DNA of 60,000 nucleotides from Tubiluchus corallicola (Eukaryota; Priapulida; Priapulimorpha; Priapulimorphida; Tubiluchidae): NCBI GenBank assembly GCA_030141605.1, contig JAQGDQ010000030.1, positions 839,171 to 899,170 of the forward strand, read 5' to 3'. Shown piece by piece: positions 1 to 48,295 of this stretch (position 1 is its first letter; each line of letters starts with the position of its first letter). The notes under the pieces were generated by a model. It saw only the letters and a program-made list of their open reading frames with translations, ran no database searches and was not told where the DNA came from. The position numbers and the translations under genes were made by a program.

Positions 1-754
1 GGAGAGATGGGGCTAGCTAGATCACACAGCTGCTAATATAATGGGAAACACAAGCTACGAGAAGGAAACAAGATTGGAAGGGCGAAGGAAGCCAACTAAG
101 CCATTCTTTAAGATAAAACAGACAAGTTTCAACTGGAAAAAGATTTTTAAGCCAAGTCTCCCCACTTACATCATGTTCGTCATAATGAGAAGTTTAGTCA
201 ATATTGCTTATCTGCCTTTTCCATTCAAAGTTTTTGTATCTACATTGAAGCTTTTCGTACGTCGAACTGCTAAAGTATTATTTGGTCATTTTTTCTCAAA
301 TCGAGTTGTACAGATTTAGAATTCCTTGCCGGCATACATATATACATGTCTTCTACATATTAGACACATATAAGTAGTTATCTCTTTGTGTTTTTACCAC
401 ACTTGTAAATATTGTATTTGTATGTTTTTTGCCAACATGTTTGATATATATTCTTTTTTATTATAGACTATATTTTACAATTGGGTGTGAATAAATCTAT
501 ACCTGCCGCCGCGGCTTATGCAAGCCTTTCATTGTGTCTATTGCTATGTACACTGAGATCTCTACTCACTTTATACAAGCAAACACAAATAGTGGCAGTA
601 TCACTCATAATAAATAATAAATGCGAGGATGATTTTTTAAATTTAAATGCTAGATATTTTTTGCAGGGTATCCAGCCAACAGATGTCCATCCATAAGCCG
701 CAATTAAGTTTTAGCAACTACTACACGACTTGGATACAGCGAGTATTAAATCTA
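1..754. other. upstream region with no recognised gene
   Basis: I see no gene here. Short open frames exist (for example 41-319 on the plus strand), but they show no domain, no repeat-family signature and no clear splice structure. The sequence is AT-rich with scattered short palindromes. Confidence 0.5.
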
Positions 755-807
755 GCTTTTCGCGCAACCACATCTAATGATCACATACAAAGTTTTGCGC
801 GAAAAGC
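755..807. promoter_or_regulatory. inverted pair of E2F-like TTTTCGCGC sites
   Basis: A perfect 13-bp inverted repeat: GCTTTTCGCGCAA at 755-767 and its reverse complement at 795-807, separated by 27 bp. Each arm contains TTTCGCGC, a classical E2F/DP recognition sequence, and the two sites face each other. They lie about 70-120 bp upstream of a TATAAATA box at 876. A further hairpin (GCAGCGT/ACGCTGC, about 849-866) sits between the pair and the TATA box. The layout looks like a proximal promoter; E2F binding is inferred from motif match only. Confidence 0.4.
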
Positions 808-875
808 ATTACTAGAGGGCAGCAAAGCCCAATCTCAGACTCTGGGATGCAGCGTGCAGGACGCTGCCCGTGTAT

Positions 876-883
876 TATAAATA
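876..883 (+). promoter_or_regulatory. putative TATA box TATAAATA
   Basis: TATAAATA in a locally GC-richer setting, downstream of the paired E2F-like sites. A start about 30 bp downstream would fall near 906 (TTCACAC, a loose initiator match). The nearest plus-strand gene is the PDZ gene, whose first coding exon starts at 2456, so this could be its promoter or that of an unrecognised transcript. Confidence 0.35.
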
Positions 884-905
884 GAGTGCTAGAAAGATCT
901 TGCTT

Positions 906-1008
906 CACACACACACACTTGTTATGCGGCGCAGTAGTGATAGAGTCCAGTTAAACAAGTGGATCTTAAAATTAAAGCAAATACATTGAACATTTAAAAC
1001 GTTATCAG
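906..1008 (+). other. possible 5' untranslated exon
   Basis: Inferred stretch from the expected start site below the TATA box to a CAG|GTAATG donor at 1009. A matching acceptor (TTTCTTGACAG at 2435-2445) lies 10 bases before the start codon of the PDZ gene at 2456, so an untranslated exon 1 spliced across the microsatellite is plausible. There is no transcript evidence. Confidence 0.2.
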
Positions 1009-1224
1009 GTAATGTAGTTAGCATTATCAGTTTACAACATATCATATTTATCGTCTTATTCCATCCTTTGAATAAGAGATTTACTCATTGTCAGACCTGA
1101 AACAAAGTTGAAATAGATACATGTTTCAATAAACAGGTAATGTTCTGCCTACCTGTTTGATGTTTTAGTTTTTATTTTAAGGTATGAGGTTTGAGAACTA
1201 AACTGATGGAGTCGGGCTTTCGAT

Positions 1225-1250
1225 CCGCCATTTTGAATTCAAGATGGCGG
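1225..1250. promoter_or_regulatory. 26-bp near-palindrome with two inverted YY1-like ATGGCGG sites
   Basis: CCGCCATTTT and AAGATGGCGG flank a central GAATTC, giving a 26-bp palindrome with one mismatched pair. AAGATGGCGG matches the YY1 consensus core (ATGGCGGC), which commonly lies at or just downstream of metazoan start sites. Another CGCCATTT follows at about 1257. It could be a downstream promoter element or a repeat-derived palindrome. Confidence 0.35.
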
Positions 1251-1521
1251 CATTGACGCCATTTCTGCTCTGTGATCTTCAGTTCAGTGAGTCCCTCGAA
1301 GAACAGCTTAACTCGAACTTGTTAAGATTCTGCTTTCTTACAAAGAATCACAATGACGACTAATCTAACTTACTATTATAAAATTGCTCTGTTATAAAAT
1401 GTGCGCGTTCAGACTAGAGATCAAAATTTGTGCGAAAAATAATGACTAATATTAGCTATATGCTCTGATATTCATATTAGTTTCAAACCTATCTAGCTCT
1501 AACTCTCCCTCTCTCCATCTT

Positions 1522-2040
<519 letters not shown>

Positions 2041-2231
2041 TGTTCACCCGGTTTTTTCTTTTTTCCTGTCATGCATACTTTGGGCACAAAAGGTGTGAAA
2101 AGTCAAAGTAGGATCCGAAAAATTCGTAGGTGATGTTTAACAAACTCACGTGTTAACATTGTTGTGCATGCCAATAATAAAAGTCCAGTAAAAGTGTAAA
2201 CAAGAATGGAACAATGAAAAGTGAAGATCAG

Positions 2232-2255
2232 CACGTGTGGGCTTCGCCCGCCCCC
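2232..2255. promoter_or_regulatory. E-box CACGTG next to a GC box
   Basis: CACGTG at 2232-2237 is followed within 10 bp by CCCGCCCCC (2247-2255), an Sp1/KLF-type GC box, about 200 bp upstream of the PDZ start codon. This is the only GC-dense patch close to the coding start, so it may be a proximal promoter. This is motif-level inference only. Confidence 0.25.
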
Positions 2256-2455
2256 ATATCTGTGGCTTCACCCAGCTAGCCAGCACACTTGCTTTCACTG
2301 GGCTTCATTTCTCTGGTTCACTACTCCCTCGAGCAATAATAAACACAAACTCTGCATATTGGGTTTCGACAGATGTGTATAACGAAGAGAGGAAGTAGCC
2401 ATTGCCACACGCGCCCAACTCACTTGCCCGACAGTTTCTTGACAGTAAGTTAGCA

Positions 2456-39677
<37,222 letters not shown>

Positions 39678-40799
39678 TTTGAGCAAACTCTGTTTAGTTT
39701 CTGTTAAAATCAGTTTTACTGAACTCATATAATTGACAAAATAGGCTACTGTCGAGTGCCTTTACTTTAAGTGTAATAATTTAAGGAAATTATAATCTAA
39801 ACTTAATTTTGCACTTAATTAAGGTGCTAAACATTTATTGTTTTAATGTTAACTTAATATGGTAATTATATAATAAGTATACTATGTTTTATGATAACTG
39901 TGACAATGCTATGTAATATATTAATTACTAACAAGAAATAGCTAGCAAAAAACCCGCAACCACATTTTGCACATAAGCTGCCTCACTAATGCGCAAACAT
40001 TCTCATCCGTGGTGTTTGTTTGTTATTCTTTTACCTTCAACGGCAGTAGCCAGCTAATAGTTTATCTAATACATTCAAATAGTAAGAGCTGTTTTAAAGC
40101 AACTCAAACCAAAGAGAAAAAAATAGCGAAAGAATGGACAAAAACTCCCAAAAATGCACATTGTTTGCTTTCTCCCAAGAATTTCAGTTTGAAAAAGAAC
40201 TGGCGCCGAGAACACGTCAGATGAAGACTTTCTGTTCAGTAGTCAAAACTGATGAAGTCATTATACTCTAGCAGCAGAAATCATATTACACTATAACGAG
40301 CCATGTAACCATTTAGCAGCTAAATTAATGTATGTTAGACGATAAAAGTGCTTTCTATGCATAGCTATTGCTATGATCTTGTAGGGGTGTCTGGTCATTT
40401 AATATAAGAAACTATTTAAACCAATAAGTATTTTTACTAAATAAAAAAGGAATATGCAAAGCTACGCAATACAAAAGCGGACGTTTGAAGTGCCTTTTTA
40501 TACATCAAAAGTGTTTTAGTACGAGGCTTGAATAAGTTTAGCTATTTTGGTTTGGTGGTTATAATAATGTTTATAAACATGTGATTTTTACGTAGCGGTT
40601 TTAAAAAGTTTGTTTGAAAACGATAAAGCGTACACGTATGTGTGATTTCATAAAAACCTATAAGAAAATTTATGTATTCTGTACATTGCCGTTGTATATG
40701 TATTTAAGACGTATCTGTTGTCAAGAAATGCAAAGTGCGAAGATTGCTGCACAGAATCCGTGAATTTTTGCCAGTAATGAATTTTCACTGACTAGAGAA

Positions 40800-41480
40800 G
40801 CTTGATTAATTCAATCTAGCTGTTTCTTCACTTGCATTAAATAAATTTTCTGGAAGCGACGGTTTTCCCACAGAACGTTGTAGAGGAGTGTTACTTGCCG
40901 AACTCCACCACTCCTCACAGTGGACTGAGGATGAAGTGCCCGAGGAAATGAGGGATGCAAATACATGTATTGTGACGCCATACAAGAACAAAGGAAATAG
41001 AAGTGATTGCATCAACTATCGTGGAATTTCCCTGCTTTGCATCGCTGGAAAAGTTTTTGTCGAAGTTCTGCTGCGAAAACAGCATTATACCAAGAAAAAA
41101 GCTTAGAGCATTTTTCATATGCGCTGTTTGAGACGGATCCTAAAGGTCTATAAAATGCAAAAACGGCGTGGCTATTAAATGCTGCGAAACAATAACCGTG
41201 TCACCGTCTTGAAGCAGCGCCAGGTGCAAGTCACACTGTACGGATGAAAGATGGGACGATCCCCAAGGATATCCTGTATGGAAAACTCATCAAGGTACAA
41301 GTATCAGGAGATAAAAAAGTACGCTACAAGGATGTGTGAAACAGAGATAAGAAAGAGCTGGGTATTGATATGAATGTGGGAGATGACAGCTAAGATTTCT
41401 GCATGTGAAGTAGGCAGGAGAAATGCAATGGGTGCCGGATTGGTCAACTTCGAACGTTCGAATGCTAACACCAAGAAGAA
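40800..41480 (+). mobile_element. decayed LINE fragment (RTE/CR1-like reverse transcriptase and C-terminal tail)
   Basis: At about 40830-41090 the translation reads FSGSDGFPTERCRG, then WTEDEVPEEMRDANTCIV and YKNKGNRSDCINYRGISLLC. This matches the start of LINE reverse transcriptases (DGIPxE, then NYRGISLL). At about 41245-41390 it reads KDGTIPKDILYGKL, then VRYKDV and KKELGIDMN, the typical C-terminal end (RYKDVCKRDLKxLGID). The middle is missing and stops are present, so it is an internally deleted, dead copy. Confidence 0.85.
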
Positions 41481-41530
41481 AAGGACTTGAATACTTAGCG
41501 CATTGACCTTACGACTGACGGATGCCTTCT

Positions 41531-41739
<209 letters not shown>

Positions 41740-42368
41740 AAGAAATTTGTAATACCTAATAATATAGAACGAGTACACAGTTTTTTAATTTACAATAATG
41801 AATTACAGATTTTAGGTTAACAACCCAGTTTTATTATTATGCAGCAACTTTAGATAGGATGGCAATGCTACGTAAATTTTTTTCTTTATAAAAGCGAATA
41901 AAGGTTCTTTGTTTTCATGTTTGTTATTATTTTTTGTTTTATAATGTTGTATCAATTTCAATTTATTGTCAAACACAGCTGAACAAATTTAGATCAGAAG
42001 CTGATTGGATGAACACTACTAACTATGTATTATGACAAATTATAAATCTTGCATGCGGATTTTTACAAATAACAAAAGCAAAAATACAAAAGTATTCCTT
42101 ATACAAAATGCATAAAGGTTATTGTCTGTTTAGTATTTTGACAGATCAAATTCAAATCAGAGTGACGTAGAAACAGCATAAATGTACATTGTGTTTTCGT
42201 TACTATTTCTGTAGATCATTACGCTACTTTGAATTAGTGTTCTTCGAAATAGGGTCACATTTCTTTAAATTCCCTTCAATTAAGATTGTAGGAGGTTTGT
42301 GTTTCAATGTAAATCATCCTATATAGGAGGAGCTTCTAATCTAAATGTATCAGCGCTTGTTTCCACTG

Positions 42369-44654
42369 TTATTTTTTCTGTTTTGTCTGCTGCCCTCCCG
42401 TAGGTGGCGGTGGTGGTTCTATGGGTTCGCAGTTACATTTCTCAACTTGCATAAAGAGACGATAATTGTTCTGCCAGTCTTTTAAAGGACACACAAGTAT
42501 TCCACTAGCAGGCACTGTTGAATAAAATGTGATATTTGCAGTATAGTGGAACACAGTGTACGACTCCCGTACACCACTGAATACCTCCTTTTCTGCTTCA
42601 CTGTAACTTATGTTCATAAATGAGAACTCCATTATGTTGGGGAAAGTATGATTCCAACGCCTGCATTCTCTTTCACATTTTTTCGTACACTCTGCAGTAT
42701 TTCCACCTTTCCCCGCACAATTCTTCTCGCACGTTGATCGACAATTGTCACATTCTCCTGGCGAAAACGTTGTAGGTGCTAGCGTCGAAGTTGTGGTTGG
42801 TGTCGGCGTCGTAGTTGTGGTGGCTGTCGTCGTCGTGCTTGTGGTTGTTGTCGTTGTCGTAGTTGTGGTGGTTGTCGTCGTCGTACTTGTGGTTGTTGTC
42901 GTTATCGTAGTTGTGGTGGCTGTCGTCGTCGTACTTGTGGTTGTTGTCGTTATCGTAGTTGTGGTGGTTGTCGTCGTCATAGTTGTCGTTGTCGTCGTTG
43001 GAGGGTTACATAATCTTTTGCAGTAATTTGTACAATAATTTTCTTTACCTGGAACTTGATTTTGACTTATACACTCATTCTCACAATCACACTCACATTT
43101 AGTTTTACCTTCACACTGTGGACTTGTGGAAAATGTTGAAGGTGGTAATGTCGTCGTTTGAGTGTTACATGTTTTTTTGCAGTAATTTTTACAGTCATTT
43201 TCATTTCCCTTGCTTGGAATCTGATTTTGACTAGTACACTCATTCTCACAATCACACTCACATTTAGTTTTACCCTCACACTGTGGACTTGTGGAAAATG
43301 TTGAAGGTGGTAATGTCGTCGTTTGAGTGTTACATGTTTTTTTGCAGTAATTTTTACAGTCATTTTCATTTCCCTTACTTGGAATCTGATTTTGACTAGT
43401 ACACTCATTCTCACAATCACACTCACATTTAGTTTTACCCTCACACTGTGGACTTGTGGAAAATGTTGAAGATGGTAATGTCGTCGTTTGAGTGTTACAT
43501 GTTTTTTTGCAGTAATTTTTACAGTCATTTTCATTTCCCTTAATTATAATCTGACTTTGACTAGTACACTCATTCTCACAATCACACTCACATTTAGTTT
43601 TACCCTCACACTGTGGACTTGTGATTGTAGTGGTCATTGTTGTCATCGTCGCCGTCGTCGTCGTCGTCGTCGTCGTCTTCAAAGTCGTAATCTTACAGGC
43701 AGCTTCACTCTCAGCCTGGCAACTCTCTTTGCATTTCCTTTCACACCTTTTCTTTTTTCTACGCGGCAATTTGGCACACTTGCGCCAAAAACAGTTAGGC
43801 CAGCAGTTCTTATAGCGATCTCTTACACATGGTTCGTAATTACACTGTGTTTTACAGTTTTTCTTACACGAGTGATTGTTCTTACACCGCTGCTCACATT
43901 TGCATTGACATTTCGTCCGTCTCTGACATGCATTGGCGCATTTGTTGAAACATTTTCTCCGTTCCCGTCTCCGCGGGCATTTTGCTTTACAGACACTCAG
44001 ACACTTGACTGCAAGTCTACAAAAAGGTCTCGGTCTTACAGGTCTACACCTCCTACATACACCTGGTGGTCTATAGCATCGTTTTTCCCTCTTTGTTGCT
44101 CTTTTTGTCTTCTTATTTTGCAATTCAGGCGCTTGGGTTTCCTGCCGAACAGGCCTAACATTTTCGAACACCTTGAAGCTTACTGACGCAATACGACATC
44201 GTGCGGGCTTCCCACTATCATTGAAAATCATTGCAAGGCAAGTACCTTTTTCGTTCTTTTTCTCGGTGGGTTTTTTTATGTCGATGCCGCAATCCTTCAG
44301 TTCATTCCAATCTACATATCGGGAGGCCTCTATGTTCACATCAGACTGTTCCACTATAAAATGATGAGCACAGTCTTCCTTGCAGAGCGTTTCTGGTCCA
44401 ACAGGACACGTTTCAATTAAACTGCAATCAGAGAATATTTCTGATGTGTCAATTTCAAATGTCGCGTAAGATCTATCAACTGGTCGGGCAAAATCGCAAA
44501 CTTTAGTTTTACCATCAGAAATTCTCTTAACTTTGTCGATTACATGTATACCATATCCATACGTTTCGAGAGAAAGCAGAAAAAAGTTCAGCCACATCAA
44601 CGCCAACATTTTAGAAAAACGTGAACGGTTGTGACAGATTATTAAAATCGCCAT
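42369..44654 (-). CDS. secreted cysteine-rich, threonine-rich repeat protein (intronless)
   Basis: 761 residues in one uninterrupted frame on the minus strand. A signal peptide is likely if translation starts at the second Met (44609; MLALMWLNFFLLSLETYGYG). A region with few cysteines follows, then KKTKRATKREKR, a furin-like basic site. After it comes a very Cys/Arg/Lys-rich part with C-x3-C pairs, four 55-residue repeats (CEGKTKCECDCENEC, then DCKNYCKKTC) joined by Thr/Pro linkers, a long Thr tract, a last Cys-rich unit, and a C-terminal domain with N-x-S/T sites. Recurrent C-x3-C...C-x3-C spacing suggests disulfide-braced helical hairpins. The Thr linkers would be O-glycosylated, so it is mucin-like. 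I know no family match; a cell-surface, mucus or venom/defence role is possible but unproven. It is convergent with the PDZ gene. Confidence 0.75.
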   Translation of the reverse strand: MAILIICHNRSRFSKMLALMWLNFFLLSLETYGYGIHVIDKVKRISDGKTKVCDFARPVDRSYATFEIDTSEIFSDCSLIETCPVGPETLCKEDCAHHFIVEQSDVNIEASRYVDWNELKDCGIDIKKPTEKKNEKGTCLAMIFNDSGKPARCRIASVSFKVFENVRPVRQETQAPELQNKKTKRATKREKRCYRPPGVCRRCRPVRPRPFCRLAVKCLSVCKAKCPRRRERRKCFNKCANACQRRTKCQCKCEQRCKNNHSCKKNCKTQCNYEPCVRDRYKNCWPNCFWRKCAKLPRRKKKRCERKCKESCQAESEAACKITTLKTTTTTTTTATMTTMTTTITSPQCEGKTKCECDCENECTSQSQIIIKGNENDCKNYCKKTCNTQTTTLPSSTFSTSPQCEGKTKCECDCENECTSQNQIPSKGNENDCKNYCKKTCNTQTTTLPPSTFSTSPQCEGKTKCECDCENECTSQNQIPSKGNENDCKNYCKKTCNTQTTTLPPSTFSTSPQCEGKTKCECDCENECISQNQVPGKENYCTNYCKRLCNPPTTTTTTMTTTTTTTTITTTTTSTTTTATTTTITTTTTSTTTTTTTTTTTTTTTSTTTTATTTTTPTPTTTSTLAPTTFSPGECDNCRSTCEKNCAGKGGNTAECTKKCERECRRWNHTFPNIMEFSFMNISYSEAEKEVFSGVRESYTVFHYTANITFYSTVPASGILVCPLKDWQNNYRLFMQVEKCNCEPIEPPPPPTGGQQTKQKK
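42778..43009. repeat. imperfect GTC/GTT/GTA trinucleotide repeat encoding the Thr tract
   Basis: Plus-strand GTCGTCGTACTTGTGGTTGT-type units repeat for about 230 bp; on the minus strand they encode Thr with few exceptions. Likely length-variable. The Val-rich plus-strand frame is a shadow. Confidence 0.9.
43070..43625 (-). repeat. tandem 165-bp coding repeats
   Basis: The marker TCACACTGTG occurs at 43111, 43276, 43441 and 43606, exactly 165 bp apart. Inner copies are nearly identical at DNA level, the outer ones more diverged, the usual outcome of unequal crossover or gene conversion. Each unit is 55 codons, so unit gain or loss keeps the frame. Confidence 0.97.
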
Positions 44655-44976
44655 TACTGCAAAAATGTTTTGGCAGTGATTAACTCCAGTTCTTAACTTC
44701 CCGTGTCGATCCTTGGGGAGCTTTCCTTACAGAATTATAAATGTCGCCACACCACAAATAGACTTTTTTGTTATTTCTGGTTTACAGCTGAATTTGTAAA
44801 ATCGTTCTCTCTTATTGAAATTCATTCGAACATTTGGAATGCGCGCTGCTTTAAACAAAACGCTTTAGTTCCAGACGAGCATTGTTGATATACTTACTTG
44901 GAAAAGTTTTTACTTTGGAAGGAAATAATTGTTAAAATATTATACTACTGGGCTGTGATGAAATGAATTGTAATGC

Positions 44977-45145
44977 TGGCAGGGGAATACAGTAGACTTC
45001 TCAGGTGTGCATGTGAATGTGGCTTTATCTAGCACAGACTCGTGTTCTGACCTTGCGTTAGTAAAAGCCACTAGTCACGTGCACACCTGAGCTTATAAAA
45101 AGGGAAAGTCTGCTGTAGACCCTTGTCCCTGGCCCTATCTTTCGT
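44977..45145. repeat. imperfect palindrome with E-boxes and TATA, possibly MITE-like
   Basis: The left arm CTCAGGTGTGCATGTGA (about 45000-45016) pairs with TCACGTGCACACCTGAG (about 45075-45091), and GTGGCTTT with AAAGCCAC inside. The outer arms CAGTAGACTT and AAGTCTGCTG extend the structure. The right arm contains CACGTG and is followed by TATAAAAA at 45094-45101. It lies about 350 bp upstream of the minus-strand gene start. It may be a bidirectional regulatory element or a small inverted-repeat transposon. Confidence 0.55.
45094..45101 (+). promoter_or_regulatory. TATA-like box TATAAAAA
   Basis: TATAAAAA in plus orientation, three bases after an E-box-rich palindrome arm. It would drive transcription away from the cysteine-rich gene, towards sequence where I recognise only repeats; it may be a chance match. 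Confidence 0.2.
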
Positions 45146-45612
45146 AGTATTTGCTGCTCTGTTTACATTTCCCAGGCTTTTCTCGCAAACTCTGTTCCTG
45201 TAAGCAAGCTGGTCGTTCCTTATTTAAAGTGTAATATTCAATGCTAAATTTTCATTTGACTGTCGCTATCAGCGGACGGCAGTCCAATATTATTGTTTGA
45301 TTGCGGTCAGTTTAGTTTAAACAGTGTTTATTTGATTCAGATTAGACAGTTTTTTTAAAACTAACGCATGAATCCTCGCCATCCAAACATATGTACAAGC
45401 AGAAGTGGAGAAAAAATAAAGTAATATAAATACAAACATACTCAAATAGATTCACATACATAAATAGAGACATATGCGTAGTAAGTTAGCAGATGTGACA
45501 CAACGAACAGCATAACAGTTAAATAACAACAATAACTTTCGGATCCTAAGGTCTGACACATTGAAACGTTTAGTACTCCTATTATAATTATGAAAGCAAT
45601 CAAAAATTTTAC

Positions 45613-45724
45613 AGCTAATAGCAATATTAAAATCATCACTACCACAAAAATACAATAGCAACAATTCGCTATTAATGTATTGTAAAGTATTGATATTTAA
45701 AGGCAATAATATGTTATTTAATAG
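45613..45724. repeat. dispersed repeat copy, related to 37027-37134
   Basis: AGCAATATTAAAATCATCAC and TATTTAAAGGCAATAATATG bracket the same segment as at 37027-37134. A minus-strand open frame (45452-45823) covers it but I do not recognise its product; it may be a fragment of a transposon-coded protein. Confidence 0.6.
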
Positions 45725-46296
45725 CACCTCTGGTTTGATAACGATGAGGACATTCTGTGGAGAAATGTTCTGAGTTTTCAAAATAACAACTACAAGTACA
45801 ATTTGGGGAGACAAGAAGACCATCAGAAGCTTTGAAGGCTTTCAAAAACATTTCACCATTTAAGTGACTAAAACCAATACGCATGCGAGCGTGAACGGAT
45901 AGAGTCGAGTCTCCTGCGATATGAATAATGCTTACGATTAATGTTAAGCTTCAGTATCGTTTTTAATTTCCGTTTGAATGCACTTAGAGAGGATTGCAAC
46001 ATTGTCCTCACGCAACATTGCGGGAAAGAATTCGAACAATTTTTAGACGAAACAAAAAACTTTCAAATGTTACAGAGTGCGTAGCGAAGTTTCTTTATTC
46101 AGCATTTTTCGAACAGGATAAGATGTCTCTTACCCGTGATGGCAGTAGTGAACATAAATAAGATAGTGATAAATGATTTACAGCTTTGAAAAATAAGCAT
46201 ATACGATGGTACCTGAAACGCATTGACAGAAAGTTAAATCCACGATCTTCCAAAACTTTTACAATGCTGAATCTTGTAATTCTTTTCGGCAGTTGT

Positions 46297-48295
46297 ATTA
46301 GAAATAGTGCAGTAAATATTTAAATAATAGTACACTTCGCTAGTGCATCATGTCGCAAGCGTATCATTTTGTCACTGGGTATGAGAAATAGTACAGTGCA
46401 TATATAAGCAGTGCTATACTTCGCCAGTGCATCACTTTGCTATATATATATATATATATATACAGAAAAACGGCGATAGTGTGGTAAACCTTGGTATGAA
46501 GCTGCTGTGTGACACAATGTCGGATAGACCATTGCTTTGACAGCCATCACTGGCGTCGTCTTGACCGGTGGCATTGTAGTAGCACAAGGGTAAAGTTACG
46601 AAGCTATAAAATTTAGGCCTTTCCAGGCTATTAGGTTTACTGAATGACAACCACATGTTTAAGGATTGCTTTTCTGGGGAGGCACAGTTCTCCAAGGGTA
46701 GTTATTTCAGTACTTATAAAACATATTGCAGAGGATTTTTCTTGGGCGCCGCCGTGTTGGTGTTTCTTTCTGGATACAAAAACAGTAACTCAAGAACCGT
46801 AAATTCTACCAAGGCGATGTGGACAGCTAGTACGGTAGATATCGCTGGCCATTAACTAGAGGTCATGACCTTGTATAATTTGGCCGGGGCAAAAACAAAA
46901 ACCTCGCCATGTCATTTCCCTAGAAGACGGCAGGGCCGTCTTAGACATTCTTTTGACTGTAATTCAAGAACCGTAAAACTTATAAAGACAAAATCTGGCC
47001 AGTGGTTAGCCAGTTTGGCGAGCATTACTGACTGTGAATAAAATGTCGACAAAAGCGAAAATAAAACCCTCATCACAGTTCCTAGAGGGCGAAGTTACTT
47101 TCTGAAATTTCAATCATATTTACTTTAAGTTCCCAAAAAACGCCAACTCTTTACCACAGAACTTTCTAGCCCCGTGGTCGAATATGCCACAAACTTATAA
47201 AGGCTATTTGTTGGACAAATGCCTGAGGATGGCCAAAGGAGGAGATATAAGTTTCCAAGCTTACGGTTTTGGGGAGTCAACAAGTCCTGAAAATTTTAAA
47301 ATCTTAAAGTCAAACCTCTATGTTAGTAAAGTTTATAGTGCCATGTAGAAAGTCAAAGTTGCTTAGATAAGAACTAAATACAGCTTTTGAAAAGCCTGTC
47401 CCTTTGAAAAGTCATATATCACGCCGTCTAAAAGGCAGAAAAGGAAACCTCAAAATAATGCTTTTGGTGTCATAACTCAAGCAGCTTGCCCGCTAATGAC
47501 CAGACATTGTAGGTTCCGGTGGCTTTTCACCTCTGCTCTTTTGGTACCAAATTTGGCCAAGTAGGGCATACGAAAAGGAATGCACTTTAAGTATGTACAA
47601 TGATATTACATCACCGCTTGCATAGCGCATCTCTTTTAACGTTTCACAGAGAATCCAATGATGCATGGAACATCTCCGTACGATTTATGGCTTCCAATCA
47701 CAAAGGGTTTAAAAGAAATTATGCTGTCCCATGTAGAAAGTTTAGGATTGACCTAGGAATGAAAATTTTGCCGATGCAAATGACTGAAATATCGTCAATA
47801 CATCAATTTACATGTGTATTGTACTATTTCTAATAACTACTGACGAAATGATTTCCTGGCGAAATGATGCACTAGTAAAGTGTACTATTTAAATACTTAT
47901 TGCACGGACTATTTCTATTATAAACTGGCGAAATGATGCACTGGCGAAGTATAACATTGCTTAAGTATGTATTTGACTTTTCAATATCCACTGATGAAGT
48001 GATACACTGATAAAACGATACACTGGCGAAAAGATAGATCATAGACTGGCGAAGAGTACCACTGCTTGAATACTTATTGTACTATTTCTAATATCAACTG
48101 GCGAAATGATGCTGGCGAAAAATGAAACCGGCGAAATGATGCACTAGCTGAAAGATTGACTGATGAAATGATGCACTCTCGAAGTGTAGTATTATTTCAA
48201 TACTTATTGCACTATTTCAGCTATCAACTGGCAAAATGATAGTGTGGCAAAAAGATCCATTGGCGAAATAATAGACTGGCGAAAAGATAAACTTG
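46297..48295. mobile_element. foldback-like element with oppositely oriented subrepeat arrays
   Basis: The right end (47815-48295) carries about five units of 80-130 bp, each with ACTATTTCTAATAT, then several copies of ACTGGCGAAATGATGC, then GAAGTATAACATTGCTTAA. The left end (46297-46440) has about two units of the same sequence in reverse complement (TTCGCCAGTGCATCA, GAAATAGTAC). The middle (46460-47810) has no recognised gene. Inverted, internally repeated ends are the defining trait of Foldback-type transposons. I did not find a target duplication, so two inverted satellite arrays are the alternative. Confidence 0.6.
46440..46461. repeat. (TA)n dinucleotide run
   Basis: A run of TA repeats at the inner border of the left inverted array. 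Confidence 0.9.

Noticed and set aside
42745-44186. Plus-strand and alternate-frame minus-strand frames over the cysteine-rich gene (including a 232-codon frame)
   Set aside because: Shadows of the 761-codon frame; they lack a signal, Cys framework or coherent composition.
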